Shown here piece after piece: positions 1 through 11,646 of a stretch of DNA of 64,000 nucleotides (within the stretch, counting starts at the first letter, position 1; each line of letters begins with the position of its first letter). The stretch comes from Phragmites australis (lineage: Eukaryota > Streptophyta > Magnoliopsida > Poales > Poaceae), in assembly GCF_958298935.1 (NCBI RefSeq), contig NC_084931.1, positions 16,643,334 through 16,707,333 of the forward strand, written 5' to 3'. The notes under the pieces were generated by a model. That model saw only the letters and a program-made list of their open reading frames with translations. It was not told where the DNA came from and ran no database searches. A program made the translations under genes and the position numbers.

Positions 1-2346
1 TCTGTTGACTCAGAAAGCATTTGGACATGGGACCAGTCCCGTTGGAAATCTTATCTCATTAGCTTTCCAACCATGTGTAGAACGTCAAAAACGGAGTCCG
101 TATGCGTCCTGGGCGACGATTTTAGTGCATGCTGGTCCTGGACTCCGAAACGGACTCGAACTTGATTGGACCTCGACCTTGGCTTGGGCACCCTTGCTGT
201 TCTTCTCCCATGTTCCTAAGTAACAATACATCACAATTATTCAGTAGCATCCCATCCTTATCAAAATATAAAGGAGCACTAAGGAACGAGCTCACCTCAT
301 GATTTAGTTGACGTGCATGAGCCCGTGTCAATGGACCTATTGTTGGAGGAATACTCGGTGTGTGTATCCGAAATAGTGATGTCCTTATCATCCTCCCCCT
401 CTTGAATTGGAGTCGTCCTCGACGCAATGTCATCTTCTTCTCCCAAGTAAGGCTTTAAATCTGAAATGTTAAATGTGGGACTAACCCCATAATCTGCAGG
501 CAACTCAAGCTTATATACATTATCATTGATCTTTTTTACAATTTTAAAAGGACCATCAGCTCGAGGCAACAATTTAGACTTTCTCAAATCAGGAAACCTA
601 TCTTTGCGCAAATGTGACACAAGGTCACCAATTTCAAAAGTAATATGTTTTCGACCTTGGCTACCATAAGTTCTATACTTCTCATTCATCTTTTCAATAT
701 TTTCCTTAGTCAACTCATGCATTTTCAGAATCAAATCAGCATGTGTCTTAGCATCAAAATTCAATTTCTCGGATGTTGGTAAAGGAAGTAAATCAATAGG
801 GGCACGGGGGTTAAAACCATACACTACCTGAAACGGACTTACCTTGGTGGTGGAGTGAACTGATCTGTTGTAAGCGAACTCAATATGGGGTAGACACTCT
901 TCCCACATCCTCAAATTTTTCTTCAAAACAGCCCGCAACATGGTGGATAATGTGCGGTTCACAACCTCCGTTTGTCCGTCGGTTTGAGGGTGACATGTCG
1001 TCGAAAACAGCAGCTTTGTCCCAAGTTTATTCCAAAGTGTCCTCCAAAAGTGACTCAAAAATTTTGCATCACGATCCGAAAAAATGGTGTTAGGCACTCT
1101 ATGCAAACGAATGATTTCCCTGAAAAACAAATCAGCTATATTTGTAGCATCATCGCTCTTGTGACAAGGTATAAAATGTGCCATTTTTGAAAACCGATCC
1201 ACAACGACAAATATACTATCCCTCCCCCTCTTGGTCCTAGGCAATCCTAAAACAAAATCGATAGAAATATCCTCCCAAGGCACACTAGGAACAGGAAGAG
1301 GCATATAAAGTCCATGTGGGTTCAAGCGAGACTTAGCTTTATTGCAAGTAGTGCAGCGTGCCACGTAGAGCTCGATGTCGCGCCTCATCTTAGGCCAAAA
1401 GAAGTGAGCAGCCAGTACATCCTCGGTCTTCTTCACTCCAAAATGTCCCATCAAACCACCTCCATGCACTTCCTGCAAGAACAATTGGCGAATAGAGCTA
1501 GCTGGGATGCATAGCCTGTTAGCACGGTATAGTAATCCATCATTCAGCACATATTTATTCCAAGTTCTTCCTTCTTTACAATGTTCAAAAGCATCTTTAA
1601 AGTCCAAATCAGTAGCATATAATCCTTTAATTGTTTCTAAACCAAAAATCTTATGATCGAGTTGGGACAGCATGGTATAACGTCTAGATAACGCATCTGC
1701 AATGACATTGTCTTTACCTTTCTTGTGTTTAATGATATAAGGAAATGACTCTATAAATTCAACCCATTTAGCATGACGTTTGTTCAGTTTGGCTTGGCTT
1801 CTAATATGTTTCAAAGCTTCATGATCAGAATGAATAATAAACTCCTTGGGCCAAAGATAATGTTGCCATGTTTCTAAAACTCGCACTAAAGCATACAACT
1901 CCTTATCATAAGTCGAATAATTCAGAGATGGCCCATTCAATTTCTCACTAAAATAAGCAACGGGTTTACCTCCTTGTAGTAGCACTCCTCCAATTCCAAT
2001 GCCGCTAGCATCACATTCTAACTCAAAAGTCTTACCAAAGTCTGGAAGTTGGAGTAGAGGTGCATGCGTAAGCTTATCTTTCAGCGTATTAAAAGCTTGT
2101 TCTTGTGCTGGCCCCCATTGGAACGGAACGCCCTTCTTTGTCAACTCATTGAGTGGGGCAGCAATGGTGCTGAAATCTCTCACAAAACGCCGATAGAACC
2201 CTGCAAGGCCATGAAAGCTTCTCACCTCTGTGATAGTCCCAGGGGTCGGCCAGCTCTTGATGGCTTCAATTTTAGCTTCATCCACTTCAATTCCCTGTGG
2301 AGTAACAACATAGCCAAGAAAAGCAACTCTATTCGTGCAAAAGGTT
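1..2346 (-). mobile_element. Truncated Ty3/gypsy chromovirus-type retrotransposon (3' part)
   Basis: This is the 3' half of an LTR retrotransposon on the minus strand, running off the left edge of the window. It keeps the end of reverse transcriptase, RNase H, integrase and the integrase C-terminal tail. Coding homology stops abruptly at about 2345, where sequence of the next (Tat-type) element begins, so the 5' half (LTR, gag, protease, most of RT) is absent here. The pol C-terminus, with an acidic stretch followed by a GP-TRA-ARQLN type tail, is what I remember of CRM/Reina-like cereal chromoviruses, in which the LTR can overlap the end of pol. A 3' LTR starting near position 390 is therefore possible, but its far end is outside the window and I could not verify it. 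Confidence 0.85.
122..2346 (-). pseudogene. pol: Chromovirus pol fragment: RT end, RNase H, integrase
   Basis: One long frame (297-2354) encodes, in order: the RT tail beginning at the [13 protein letters not shown] motif; RNase H with DASGIGIGG, the KELYAL glutamate region, HSDHEAL and [11 protein letters not shown]; an integrase zinc finger (HGG..GHFG ... CTTCNKAK); and an integrase core with its three acidic positions in [17 protein letters not shown] and [13 protein letters not shown]. The C-terminal part contains [19 protein letters not shown] and [11 protein letters not shown]. The last part of the protein ([15 protein letters not shown]) lies in a different frame, in the 122-433 reading frame, so a frameshift near 330-390 separates the tail from the rest. 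The integrase core itself has no stop. With no RT catalytic core and no gag it cannot be autonomous. The first residues of the long frame (upstream of FCTNRV) are not pol; they come from the adjoining element. Confidence 0.9.
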
Positions 2347-2584
2347 AGGAACACTTCGCAATAACTTCAGCAAAGTCTCCCTCGGCGAACACCGTTCACC
2401 TGACTTTAGCTGCAGGAACCGAGTACCTTCTGCGAAATGTTTTCTCGAGTGTCACTCCCGATAGTTTATTTGGTGTGATGTTTCGGCCGCGATGAATTGT
2501 TTAAGATCTGAGAATGCCGTCGCCCCCGACTTTTTGCCCTAGGTACCTTCGGCAGTGAAAGAAGTGCTGTTCCGAGAACACTGT

Positions 2585-2599
2585 CCCCCCCCCCCCCCC
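2585..2599. repeat. Homopolymer of 15 C
   Basis: A run of 15 cytosines lies in the degenerate upstream part of the 3' non-coding repeat region of the Tat element. It is a likely sequencing or assembly length-error site as well as a polymorphic tract. Confidence 0.9.
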
Positions 2600-2650
2600 A
2601 ACTTTTTGTCGTAGGTACCTTCGGCTGATGAAACTTTATTATTTGGTGTG

Positions 2651-3175
2651 AGGGCAGGCACTCTTAGCCCCCGACTTTTTAGCAAAAAGTGCGCCGCCTT
2701 CGTTCAGGTCTAGCGGCACTTTGGCTTTTCTTCCAAAGGTTTGTTTTTCCTTCGGTGCGGGGGCAGGCACTCTTAGCCCCCAACTTTTTAGCGAGAAGTA
2801 CGCCGCCTTCTTTTAGGTCGAGCGACATTTCAGCTTTTCTTCCGAAGGATTGCTTTTCCTTCAGTGCGGGGGGCAGACACTCTTAGCCCCCGACTATTTA
2901 GCGAGAAGTGCGCCGCCTTCTTTTAGGTCGAGCGACACTTCAGCTTTTCTTCTGAAGGTTTGTTTTCCTTTGGTGCGGGGGTAGGCACTATTAGCCTTCG
3001 ATTTTTTAGCGAGAAGTGTGCCGCCTTATTTTAGGTCCAGCGATATGCCGGCTTTTTCTTCCGAAGGTTTGTTTTCCTTCGGTGCGGGGGCAGGCACTCT
3101 TAGCCCCTGACTTTTTAGCGAGAAGTGCACCGCCTTCTTTTAGGTCGAGTGACACTTTGGCTTTTTTGATTTTTT
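2651..3175. repeat. Minisatellite, about 109-bp period, roughly 5 copies
   Basis: The recurring anchor (GCCCC-GA-TTTTTAGC, then AGAAGTGCGCCGCC, then a CTTCGG/GTGCGGGGGCAGGCACTCTTA block) starts at 2667, 2776, 2886, 2994 and 3103, giving periods of 108-110 bp. Units differ by scattered substitutions. It lies between the integrase stop codon and the lost 3' LTR of the Tat element; tandem arrays in this 3' untranslated region are a known habit of Tat-lineage elements. More diverged partial units occur between 2350 and 2650. Confidence 0.9.
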
Positions 3176-3542
3176 TAGGTCGAAAGGGTACATTGTCTTT
3201 TCTTGACACTTTGCACCTCAAGTTCTGCCGTCAACTTCCGACGCGTCCCTCGTCGATTGGTGTGCTACCTTGTTCTGAAAGGCTGGCATACTTCGACGAC
3301 GAGTTATTCATATTCAAACCAAGTGCGTTCTTTTTTGGGGGTATTTTTATTATATCGATGTTTACAAGGGTGCCTGCCTCATTAAAAACCGCACGCCCTA
3401 ACGAAGGGGTCCCCTGTGAGGAAACGAGTGCAGTTCTCGTACATTTTGAGTACATGAAAAGAAAATTACATGAAAAGAAAATTACAAAAACTTTGCCTTG
3501 GCACGGATTCTTCGCCCAGGGGTGCAAAGACCTTCACCGCTA

Positions 3543-5633
3543 TTACACATAGAATTTGTGAAGGTTATCCGCATTCCAAGTATGCGGGAGCTCCTCACCC
3601 TCCAGAGTAGCCAAGTGATATGAGTCTGGCCTTAATGACCTTTTGACAAAGAAAGGCCCATCCCATTTGCTCTGTAGTTTTCCCACTGATGAGGCATTGT
3701 CGAGTCTTCGCAGCAACAAATCTTTAGGGACGAAGTTCTTTAAGGATATTTTCTTATCTCTCCACTTTCTTGTCTCCTCCTGGTACTTGTTCAAATTTTC
3801 GTCGGCCTGCAATCTCACTTCCTCGAGGGCATCTTTTGATGTTAATTCTTTGCTTTGCTCTGATTCATTTATGACCCTAAATGATTTGTTCTTGCATTCT
3901 TCCGGAGTCATAGCCTCCTCTCCGAAGAGCAGGCGAAATGGTGTGAAACCGGTTGGTCTTGTTACCATTGTTCTTATAGACCATAAGACCTTTGGCAGCT
4001 CTTCGACCCATTTTCCTTTTGTCAGGCCTTGCAGTCACTTCGCGATACTAGCGAAGACGATACCGTTTGCTCTTTCGATGGCACCATTTGACTGTGGGTG
4101 ACATACAAACGCGAAATGGACTTTGATCCCCAAGCCTTCGCAGAAGTGCCTGAATCCTGCACTGTCAAATTGGGTGTTGTTGTCTACCGTCACTTCGCGC
4201 GGGACTTCAAAACGGCATATGACGTGCTGCCACAAGAATTTTTGGATATTTTTCGATGTTATGTTTACGAGCGGCATTGCCTCCACCCACTTGGAGAAGT
4301 ACTCGACCGCAACGACGGCATACCGCAAGTTCCCTGGAGCAGCTGGCAGCTGGCCGACAATGTCAATTCCCCACCGTGTTAACGACCAAATTGGTGGGAT
4401 TAGTTGTGTCTTCGCGGAAGGCCTGCTTGACCTCTTCGCCTAGAATTGGCACTGTATACAATGTCAGACTATGTAATCTGCATCACTGAGCGCCTTCGGC
4501 CAAAAGAATCCCTGTCTGTATACCTTTCCAACTAAGGCTCGTATACCCACATGCGAGCCACATAGTCGACCGTGTATATCTTTTAGCAAATTCTGCCCTT
4601 CTTCCTGAGATATGCACCACAACCAAGGTGCACAGACTCCGACCTTGTATAAATTGTTTCCCACAATTTTGTAATTTCTAACTCTTTGGGCCATGCGCTT
4701 CGCTTCAACATTATCTTCGGGCTCGTAATAACCACGAAGGTAAGCAATTATTGGAGAGCGCCAATCTTCGCTTTCAATCATAGCAACAGAACGCGCTGTC
4801 CGTGAAGAGTCGTCGACGGCTGGCATGGTCAACTTTTGGTAGAATACATCTGGTGGTATAAACAGATCTTGTGCGGCGGCTTTGGCGAGGTCATCTGCTT
4901 CAAAGTTGTCATTTCTCGATATACTCTTGACCGTGAACCCCAGGAAGTACTTTTTCATGCTTTGGACTGCTGCCTTGTACTTAACAAGCTCTGGTTCTTT
5001 TGTCTGAAACGCCTTGTTGATCTGGCTTGCTAATACTTTGGAGTCCATCTTAACCAGCACCCTTCGGGCACCCAAAGCTTACGCCTTCCAAAGGCCAAGG
5101 AGGATGGCTTTATACTTCGCGATATTGTTTGTAGATCGAAATTCTAGTCTGGTAGCACATCTTAATTTTACGCCTGAAGGCGCAGATAGTACCGCCGCCG
5201 CACCTGCTTCTGTAGCCCCTCACGCCCCATCGTAATATGCGATCCAGACCGGTTCTGACAGTTCTTCTTCCAGGGCTTCAGCCAGCGGTGTCCATTCTGC
5301 TACGAAGTCTGCTAACGCATGGGATTTCATCGCCGTTCTTGCCACAAAAACTATCATGAGTGGGGCGACTTCTGCTGCCCATTTCGCCATCCTTCCCGTA
5401 GCTTCTCTATTTTCAAACATGTCGCAAAGGGGTAGGGAGGTTGGTACTATGATCTTGTGAGCTCTGAAGTAATGACAAAGCTTGCGAGATGCCATGACCA
5501 GTGCGTATGCTACTTTTTCCATTTTGGTGTAGAATCTCTTTGGCCCTGCAAGAGCTTCTGACACGTAGTATATTGGGAGCAGCAGTAGTTTGTTGTTTTC
5601 ATGCCTCTCCTACACAAGTACCGCACTTACTGC
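3543..5633 (-). pseudogene. pol: Tat-lineage pol, 3' half: RNase H, second RNase H, integrase
   Basis: From the 5' side: the end of an RT-type RNase H (AVSAVLV, VYYVSEAL-like, KMEKVAYALVMASRKL, HALADFVAEWTP); a second archaeal-type RNase H (YYDGA ... RLEFRSTNNIAKYKAILLGL ... VKMDSKVLASQI ... NFEADDLAKAA), whose usual catalytic glutamate in the EAEYEA motif is replaced (IAKYKA); then an integrase zinc-finger region, and a core with acidic positions in WGIDIVGQLP, VTVDNNTQFDS and HPQSNGAIERANG, and the C-terminal domain ending HTWNADNLHKFYV just before a stop at 3543. It is broken by at least four in-frame stops: in RNase H near 5600, twice around 5080-5220 in the second RNase H, and after SIAK near 4030. 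Frame is otherwise largely kept, suggesting moderate age. Upstream it ends exactly at 5633, where the TGTAACACCC element begins. Confidence 0.88.
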
Positions 5634-8414
5634 TGTAACACCCAGTTTTAAACGAACAAAATCGGGCACAACACATGTACGCCAGGATCAAGTTTCATAC
5701 ATGTGCTTACATCATTAGTAATATCATCACAGTGCCTTTATTACAACATCGTATTTAACTTCATACAAAAGGACCCGAGGGTCTAAAGAAAACACAGCGG
5801 GGAAACTAAAGGGTCTTCAGTGCCAGTGGCTCCATCTTCCACAGGCGTCTACCGGGGGCAACACAGCCTAGAACAGCAGCTCTGGGTCGAAGTAGTCGTC
5901 AAAAGCTCCAGCTTCATTGCCAGCTTCTGAACAACGGTAGAATGCAGGGTAGGGGACAACAAGTGTGAGTACAAATATTGTACTCCGCAAGCGTAGGGAA
6001 AACATGATATGTGGCTTATGTCAAGGAAAGGACTTTGACACTGGCTAACAACACTAAGCAACTATGATCTGCCTATGACTCCAACATCAGGCATCCTATT
6101 TACTAAGTGAAAAGACACGACTATATCCAAAGGTTTGACTCATCGGATTCCATCCGACTACCAAGACCCATATAGGCTTCGTGGTTGTGCGGATAAAACT
6201 TGGTTACATGCCCAAGAACCGGTCCTTAGGACCCCACACAGATACAAACACAAACATGCCATAGGCTCCACCTCAAACCATCCATTCTGTTGAGGAAAAC
6301 CTATACCATGTTGCTACAAAAAGAATTACCATCTCCCAACATTGTTGCATAGTTCATTAATCAATATTAAGATTTCCCAACCAAGACTGAGCTAGCATAA
6401 ACTACCCATTTTCATAACATGATGAACAACGGCGACAAAGAAATATTGATTCAAAACTAATAAACCCTAACATAGGATTCATGTTTAGACAAACATGCAT
6501 TTTGAAGGTTAAAAACTACACCAGCAAATTCTAAAACAGGATAAATATGCTCAAGGACACTTGCCTTCGACAGGGTGCTACTCAACGTCCTCAAAAGCTT
6601 GGTCTTCGAGATTGCCGAACTGCTCAGCTCCTAATCGACATACCGGAAAAGACATACAACACGAAAACCTAAGAATAGTACACCAAACAGTATTGAAACT
6701 AGACAAAAACCCTACAAAAAGATTCTGCACGTCGCTACAAACATTTGGGCGCAAAAATCGCCCAAATCGGAGCTACGAGCAAAAAGTATTGAGCTTTTGA
6801 AGTTATAGGGGCTATTCTGCAAATTTTACTTGAATTTCAGAGAATTACCGAATTGTTTTTATACTAAAAATCTTATTTATAAAAAAATCTAGGGGTTTCT
6901 ATAAAAGTTCAGGGCTTTTATGTGGTTACAGAGAAGTCTAGGGGCTAAAGTGAAAAATTGCCATTTTCCTGAATTATTATGATTTGGAAATGACTGGATA
7001 AAGGCTTCGATGACATGGTATTGACACATAGGCAGATTGGATGACATGGCAGACTGATACGGACGATGACGTGGCTCTGCAGCTGATTGGGATTATGGAG
7101 ACGACACGTGGAATTATGTGATTGGCTGGGCGAAGAGTTATTTTGCTTCTAATTTGGATCGTTCATCTCAGATCCGACGGCCAGGAATCAAAAGGGCTTT
7201 GGCCGGCGGTGCAAGCACGGGCGGCGGCCAGCTGATGGCGACGCATGGCGGCGGGGCTCGCCGGAGATGCGCAAAGTGCGCATCCGGGCTCCGTTTGCGA
7301 TGGGAATAAGTGTAAAATGGAGAGGAGGGGCAGGGGGTCCTCACCGAGGCTTCACGGTGGCTGGATACGGCTTGGTGGTGACCAGCGACGAAGGAGGGCG
7401 GCCGGTGGGGTCGTAGCTCGATGGGAGATGGATACGGCGGCGGAGAGGCGCCGAGGGGCGACGGAGAAGCCGTCTCGTTCTCCTGCAAAGCTGAGAAGGT
7501 GGTTAGAGACGCCGGAGACGACACGACAACGTGAAAATGGTGGCGGCGGCGCACACTCACCGGTGGTGAATAAGAAGCCGGCGTCGGGGAAGAATCCGAG
7601 TGGAAAAGAAGGGGGAAACGGGTGCAAAATGCGCGGAACGTCGCAAGGGAGATGATGGATGGCTTAAATACGCGAGATAGGGAGAGCATCGGCCGGAATT
7701 TGAAGAGAAGCTGCCGGCGGCCATGGCATTCAATGGTGTCGATTTTCTTGCTTTGATTGGGCAATAGAGAGAGGTAGAGAAGGGGGAAACAGGCGGAATC
7801 ACTCGATGAGGAGTTATGGCATTGAATCCAACCGATTTTGGAAGGGGAGGTGGCACAGGGAGGCGCTGATTCGGTGGTGAGCTGGCGGAGGGGATCGGGC
7901 GCGCCGGAGGTTGAAGAAGCGGAGCCGGGCGGGTTGACGCGGCTCGGCTCGGGCGGATTGGCTCGGCTTGGGTGGGCCTGCTTGGTAGCGGAACAGAGGG
8001 GGGGGGGGGGAGGGGGCGGCTCAGCGCACAAGTGGGCCGGCTCGGGACGCGGCCCAGCACGGGGAGAGAAGGGGCGGCCCACTCGGGTGGGAGAAGAAAG
8101 AGAGGGGGAGGAGGAAGAGTGGGCCGAAGGAAAGGGAAAGGGTTGGGCCGGCGAGGAGATAGGATCCAAGAGGGGTTTTCCAATTTTGAAAACATCTTCT
8201 TTTTAAGATTTTGAACACAATTTCAAAAGAGTTTTAAATGAGCGATTTCTAGCGAACTTTTGCAAATATTTTTCAAGCACAAAAACCTATATGCATCTAT
8301 AACGGCATGAGTGCATCAAACATTATCCTAGGACAATTTAAATTTAGAAATTAATTTTTCCTATTGAACAAAATTGCAACCACCTATTTAATTTCTAGCA
8401 AAATTTTAAATTAT
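5634..8414 (-). mobile_element. Long-LTR-like non-coding element, TGTAACACCC family, copy 1
   Basis: The + strand sequence changes from Tat pol to TGTAACACCC at 5634. The element reads on the minus strand: a very GC-rich leader (about 7150-8200, C/T-rich in the sense strand), AT-rich internal sequence, a block with a splice-acceptor-like end near 5935, a short last exon-like stretch, an AATAAA signal (minus strand, 5746-5752) and the terminus GGGTGTTACA. No gag or pol domain is present. The same terminus and a GTGAGTAC...GTACTC block about 330 bp from it recur at 12588, while 17995, 45591 and 63386 are related. The inner boundary (about 8414) has no TGT start, so this copy seems truncated there. 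A long proline-rich reading frame at 7168-8169 is a composition artefact of the GC-rich leader. Confidence 0.6.
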
Positions 8415-10885
8415 TTTGCCACTTCGATTCTTCGGGCCACTTGCTGGTCTCCAAGCACCGTTATGACACCTCCAGGAGCAGGCATCTTCATGCATAGATA
8501 CACGTGGTGCGGTATTGCTCCGAATGTGTTCAGGACTCCCCGACCGAATATCGCATTATATGGATAGTTGATGTCGACCACATCGAAGGTAATATCCTCC
8601 GTTCAAAAATTTGTCCCTTTGCCAAATGACACTGGGATTGTTATCTTTCCCAGAGCATTGATTGCGTTCCCGCAGAAGCCTAGCAATAGGGATCTAGCCT
8701 GGTCTAGGTCGCTTCGACGTAGATCCATTTTATCGAAGGCATCCACAAAGATGATATCCGTGGAGCTTCCACCATCTATCAAGATTCTATGCACTTCGTT
8801 TCCCGAAATGTTTGCTATGATCACGAAGGCATCCGTGTGTAGGTAATCTAAAACCCTCATTTCATCTTGTGAGAATGTGAGGGGCACATTGGACCATCTT
8901 GAGTGAATGTAAGTTGTCCCTACACCAACATGGTTGACCCTTCGCACGTATTCTTTCCGCTGCCTCTTAGATTTTGTCTCCTGATTAGATCCTCTTGAGA
9001 TCACCAACACCACATTGTATCCACGATTTACTGTGTTGAAAGACTTACTGCTCTCTGGTGATGCTTCGATCGTAGGTCTTGGTGGAGGCGGAGGTAGCTC
9101 CCCTTGGAGGGTCAGTTGCCTCGTTTGATCCAGTTGAGCCGAGGCTGCAGGGGCATATTGTTGTGGAGCAAGCATCGGTCGCCACTGGTTGGCAAATGTC
9201 GTGCTTGGGTTGGGGTTTTCCCATGCTTCGCCTCGCCTGAATTGTGCGGCGTTGTGTATGGTTCTTTCTTGATCGAAGGATTGCTTCGCTAAGCTCTCTT
9301 TCATGGCCATGACCTGTGGGCACTGTTTGGTCCTGTGGCTGACTCCTTCACCATGTAGCTCATAGTAAAATGTGGCTGGGTCCTGCGGAACTCATCCACC
9401 TCGGCCTCCTCGGCCCCTTCCTCTGCCAATTCGGCCTCCTCGAGTAGCCCCACTTTGACCTTCGCTTGTCGCTTGAGCAACTTCAAAGGGGCTGGAGTCT
9501 ATCTGATTGACCTCGTTTTGCCTTGTTGTATAGTCAGATGCTTCAGCTTTCCTCACATGCCGCAACCTGTCTCTAGGGTGGCCAGTGCCTACCTCCCTGG
9601 CTAACATATTTGTTTTTACTGCTTTTGAGGCTACCATTTCTTTTTGCCTCCGAAGATGATCGAGCTCGGATCTCGCATATTTTTCCATCTTGTTGAGCAG
9701 CTCTTGTACACTCCCTGGCCTTTTTCTTGTATGCTTTCCTGCTAGGAGTCCCCCTCTGATGCCCTGTTGAGCAGCTCTTGTACACTCCCTAGCCTTTTTC
9801 TTGTATGCTTTCCTGCCAGGAGTCCCCCTCTAATTCCCTGTATTGTCGCGTCGATGATTGTGTCTTCACTCAGCCCCTTCGCCTGAGCTCGTATGTGTAC
9901 GAAGCGACACATGTAGCTCTGTAATGTTTCTGTTGGCTGTTGCTTCAGTGCGAAGAGGTCGCTCGCGGTGATCTTGTCTGCTCGATTTCCCTGAAAGTTG
10001 CTGTACAGGGTATTACGCAATTGCTCCCACGAGTAGATGGATCCTGGAGGCAACGCAGAGTATCACGATCTTGCTATCCCTTTTACAGCTAATATGAAGG
10101 CCTTCGCCAGTGTTACACCGTCTCCTCTGGTGGATTCGACTGCCGCTTCGAAACTCATTACGAATTCCCTTGGATCTGAATCTCCGTCGAACATTACTAC
10201 TCTAGGCATCTTGAAGCCCGAAGGCCACGGTTGGTTCTGCAGACCAATGCATAGCGGGGATTCTGGGTCTCCCGCGGATGACCGCCACCGAAGGTCCTGC
10301 GGAGGTCGTGCTGTGTCTTCAGACGGTGTCACGTGGCAAGCTGTTTCCTCCACACGATGCAGCATATCGATTTCCTCTTGCATTTTCTCCAATGTCTTCC
10401 TAGCTTCCTCTGCCCGCCTAATATTCCGTAGCTTTTCGGCCTACTGCTAGGCTATCCAACATGCGCTTTTTCTACGCAATTTGCCTCTCCAGCCTTTCGG
10501 CTTCTAGCCTGGCTGTTCCTTCCTCCTGTGTTTCATCTTCGTCTTCATACTCTGCAAAGTCATCCAGGTCTTCCCACTCTTCGTCTTGCGCCTTCCCTCC
10601 TTCTGGTGCCGAAGGCTCATAGCGTGCGCGATCTCTTGTTTCCGCGACCCGCACCGGTGCCGCATTTTCCTGGATAGCTGCTCCGTGCCTGTCCTCATTG
10701 CTTCCTAGTGGCGCAACATCAACACCGTAGTGCTTTTCGCGCCCACCCGAAGCTCCTCCAGCTGAAGCATTGCTCGACCCTGGTAGCGCCGAAGGGGGTC
10801 TTTCGACAGAAGCCCCGGCTGCAGCCGAAGGCTCCGGCAACGCCTTCGATGCACCAGTTGGCTTTGTCTTCTTCTTGGGTGGCAT
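8415..10885 (-). pseudogene. gag: Tat-lineage gag and protease, multiply frameshifted
   Basis: I place the gag start at the ATG at 10885 (MPPKKKTKPTGAS), 38 bases inside the LTR edge; reading further upstream would enter the LTR. In order come an acidic, charged N-terminal region (to about 10470), the gag core (FKMPRVVMFDGDSDPREFV, then SWEQLRNTLYSNF, ETLQSYMCRFV, TIIDATIQGIRGG), a Cys/His-poor knuckle region ([16 protein letters not shown], about 9320-9380), then protease with [14 protein letters not shown] and VSFGKGTNF. The frame is continued past 8603 by MKMPAPGGVITVLGDQQ, the linker normally leading into RT, and homology ends at about 8415. Damage includes at least three frame changes and a 74-bp tandem duplication at 9692-9839. 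Not functional. Confidence 0.85.
9692..9839. repeat. 74-bp tandem duplication inside gag
   Basis: Two nearly identical 74-bp units (9692-9765 and 9766-9839, both starting GTTGAGCAGCTCTTG) lie head to tail. As 74 is not a multiple of three, the second unit shifts the gag frame. The copies differ at only a few positions, so the duplication is recent relative to other damage. Confidence 0.92.
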
Positions 10886-10903
10886 GGCTTCGGTCCGTTC
10901 GGT

Positions 10904-10922
10904 CCCCACGGGTGGTGCCAAC
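10904..10922 (-). other. Primer-binding-like site next to 5' LTR
   Basis: Immediately inside the 5' LTR the minus strand reads GTTGGCACCACCCGTGGGG. A TTGGC-start at this spacing is what a tRNA-primed LTR element should have, and similar TTGGCGCC...GTGGGG sites are typical of this group. I have not assigned the tRNA. Confidence 0.6.
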
Positions 10923-11646
10923 TGTTGGAACCGATGTCCCAAACAAGGAGAACCTTCACTTATAGAGAAAGCCAAAGGCTTCTAGGTGTGACACATGTTT
11001 GGGGTAAATTGTCTCAATTGATTCCGCCCGTCTCGAGCACAGTATGACCCTATTTATAGCCCGTACTCAACCACTCCACGCGGAGTTTACAGTTTTTACC
11101 CCTTACCTGCTACATTCTTGGAATATTCGAGGGCATTATGGTACAATCAAGTGTATTTACATAATTACAGCTCTGCCTTGGCCAGTTAAGTGGGCCTCGA
11201 TACCCAATCGTGGTCTTCGGTCGATCCCATGACTCCGCTGAAGGCTTCTCAGCTATCAGCCGACGGTTCACCACAAGCTTCACTCCTCCTCTTCGGCACC
11301 ATGAGTCGATCTTCAGTATCCGTTCGAAGATGCACTGCTACCTTCGCCCACTCCAGTTAGCAAAACTGCCATTGTAGCCTTCGGCTTCCGATCGAAGACC
11401 CGTTGTCGCCTTCACCGACGCGGGTAGCTGGGACCGCGGACGTGCCTCCGGTCTTCGACCAAAGGATCGTCTGGATCTTCGCCCGCACGGATGAAGGATT
11501 TGGGCCAACCTCTGGGTTGCGACTGAAGGTACCTCGTGATCTTCGCCTGCATTCCTTGAAACATCCCTGTAATTACCCAAATGCATAGCCACCGTTAGAC
11601 TTCAAGTTACCTTACGAAGGGGGAGGGCGAGAGATCATCCCCAACA
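10923..11646 (-). repeat. 5' LTR of the Tat-lineage element (724 bp)
   Basis: On the minus strand it starts TGTTGGGGATGATC (11646) and ends GGTTCCAACA (10923), giving a 6-bp terminal inverted repeat TGTTGG/CCAACA. It contains a TATA box, TATAAATA on the minus strand at 11051-11058, so transcription would start about 100 bp before the inner edge. U3 is rich in CGAAGG/CTTCGG motifs. The next 5 bp outside (GCTGT) would be one half of a target duplication, but the partner is lost with the 3' LTR. Confidence 0.88.

Larger units (their letters stand above)
2347..11646 (-). mobile_element. Tat-lineage Ty3/gypsy retrotransposon, 5' LTR retained, 3' LTR lost
   Basis: The order from high to low coordinates is 5' LTR (10923-11646), primer-binding-like site, gag, protease, [missing RT], RNase H, second RNase H-like domain, integrase (stop at 3543), then a 1.2-kb non-coding 3' region with 109-bp tandem repeats. 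The second RNase H-like domain before integrase is the hallmark of the Tat lineage (Retand/Ogre-type elements). The low-coordinate end has no TGTTGG terminus and nothing resembling the 5' LTR, so the 3' LTR was deleted or the element was truncated where it meets the chromovirus at about 2346. Segment 3176-3542 is spacer with a small direct repeat (about 3453-3484) and no gene. Insertion of a non-coding element at 5634-8414 coincides with loss of RT. Confidence 0.85.

Noticed and set aside
3016..3552. 178-codon + strand frame
   Set aside because: It runs through the 109-bp repeats and the Tat 3' region, opposite to pol; a repeat artefact.
7168..8195. Two long proline/serine-rich minus frames (333 and 212 codons)
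   Set aside because: They lie in the GC-rich leader of the non-coding element, overlap each other in different frames and lack any domain.
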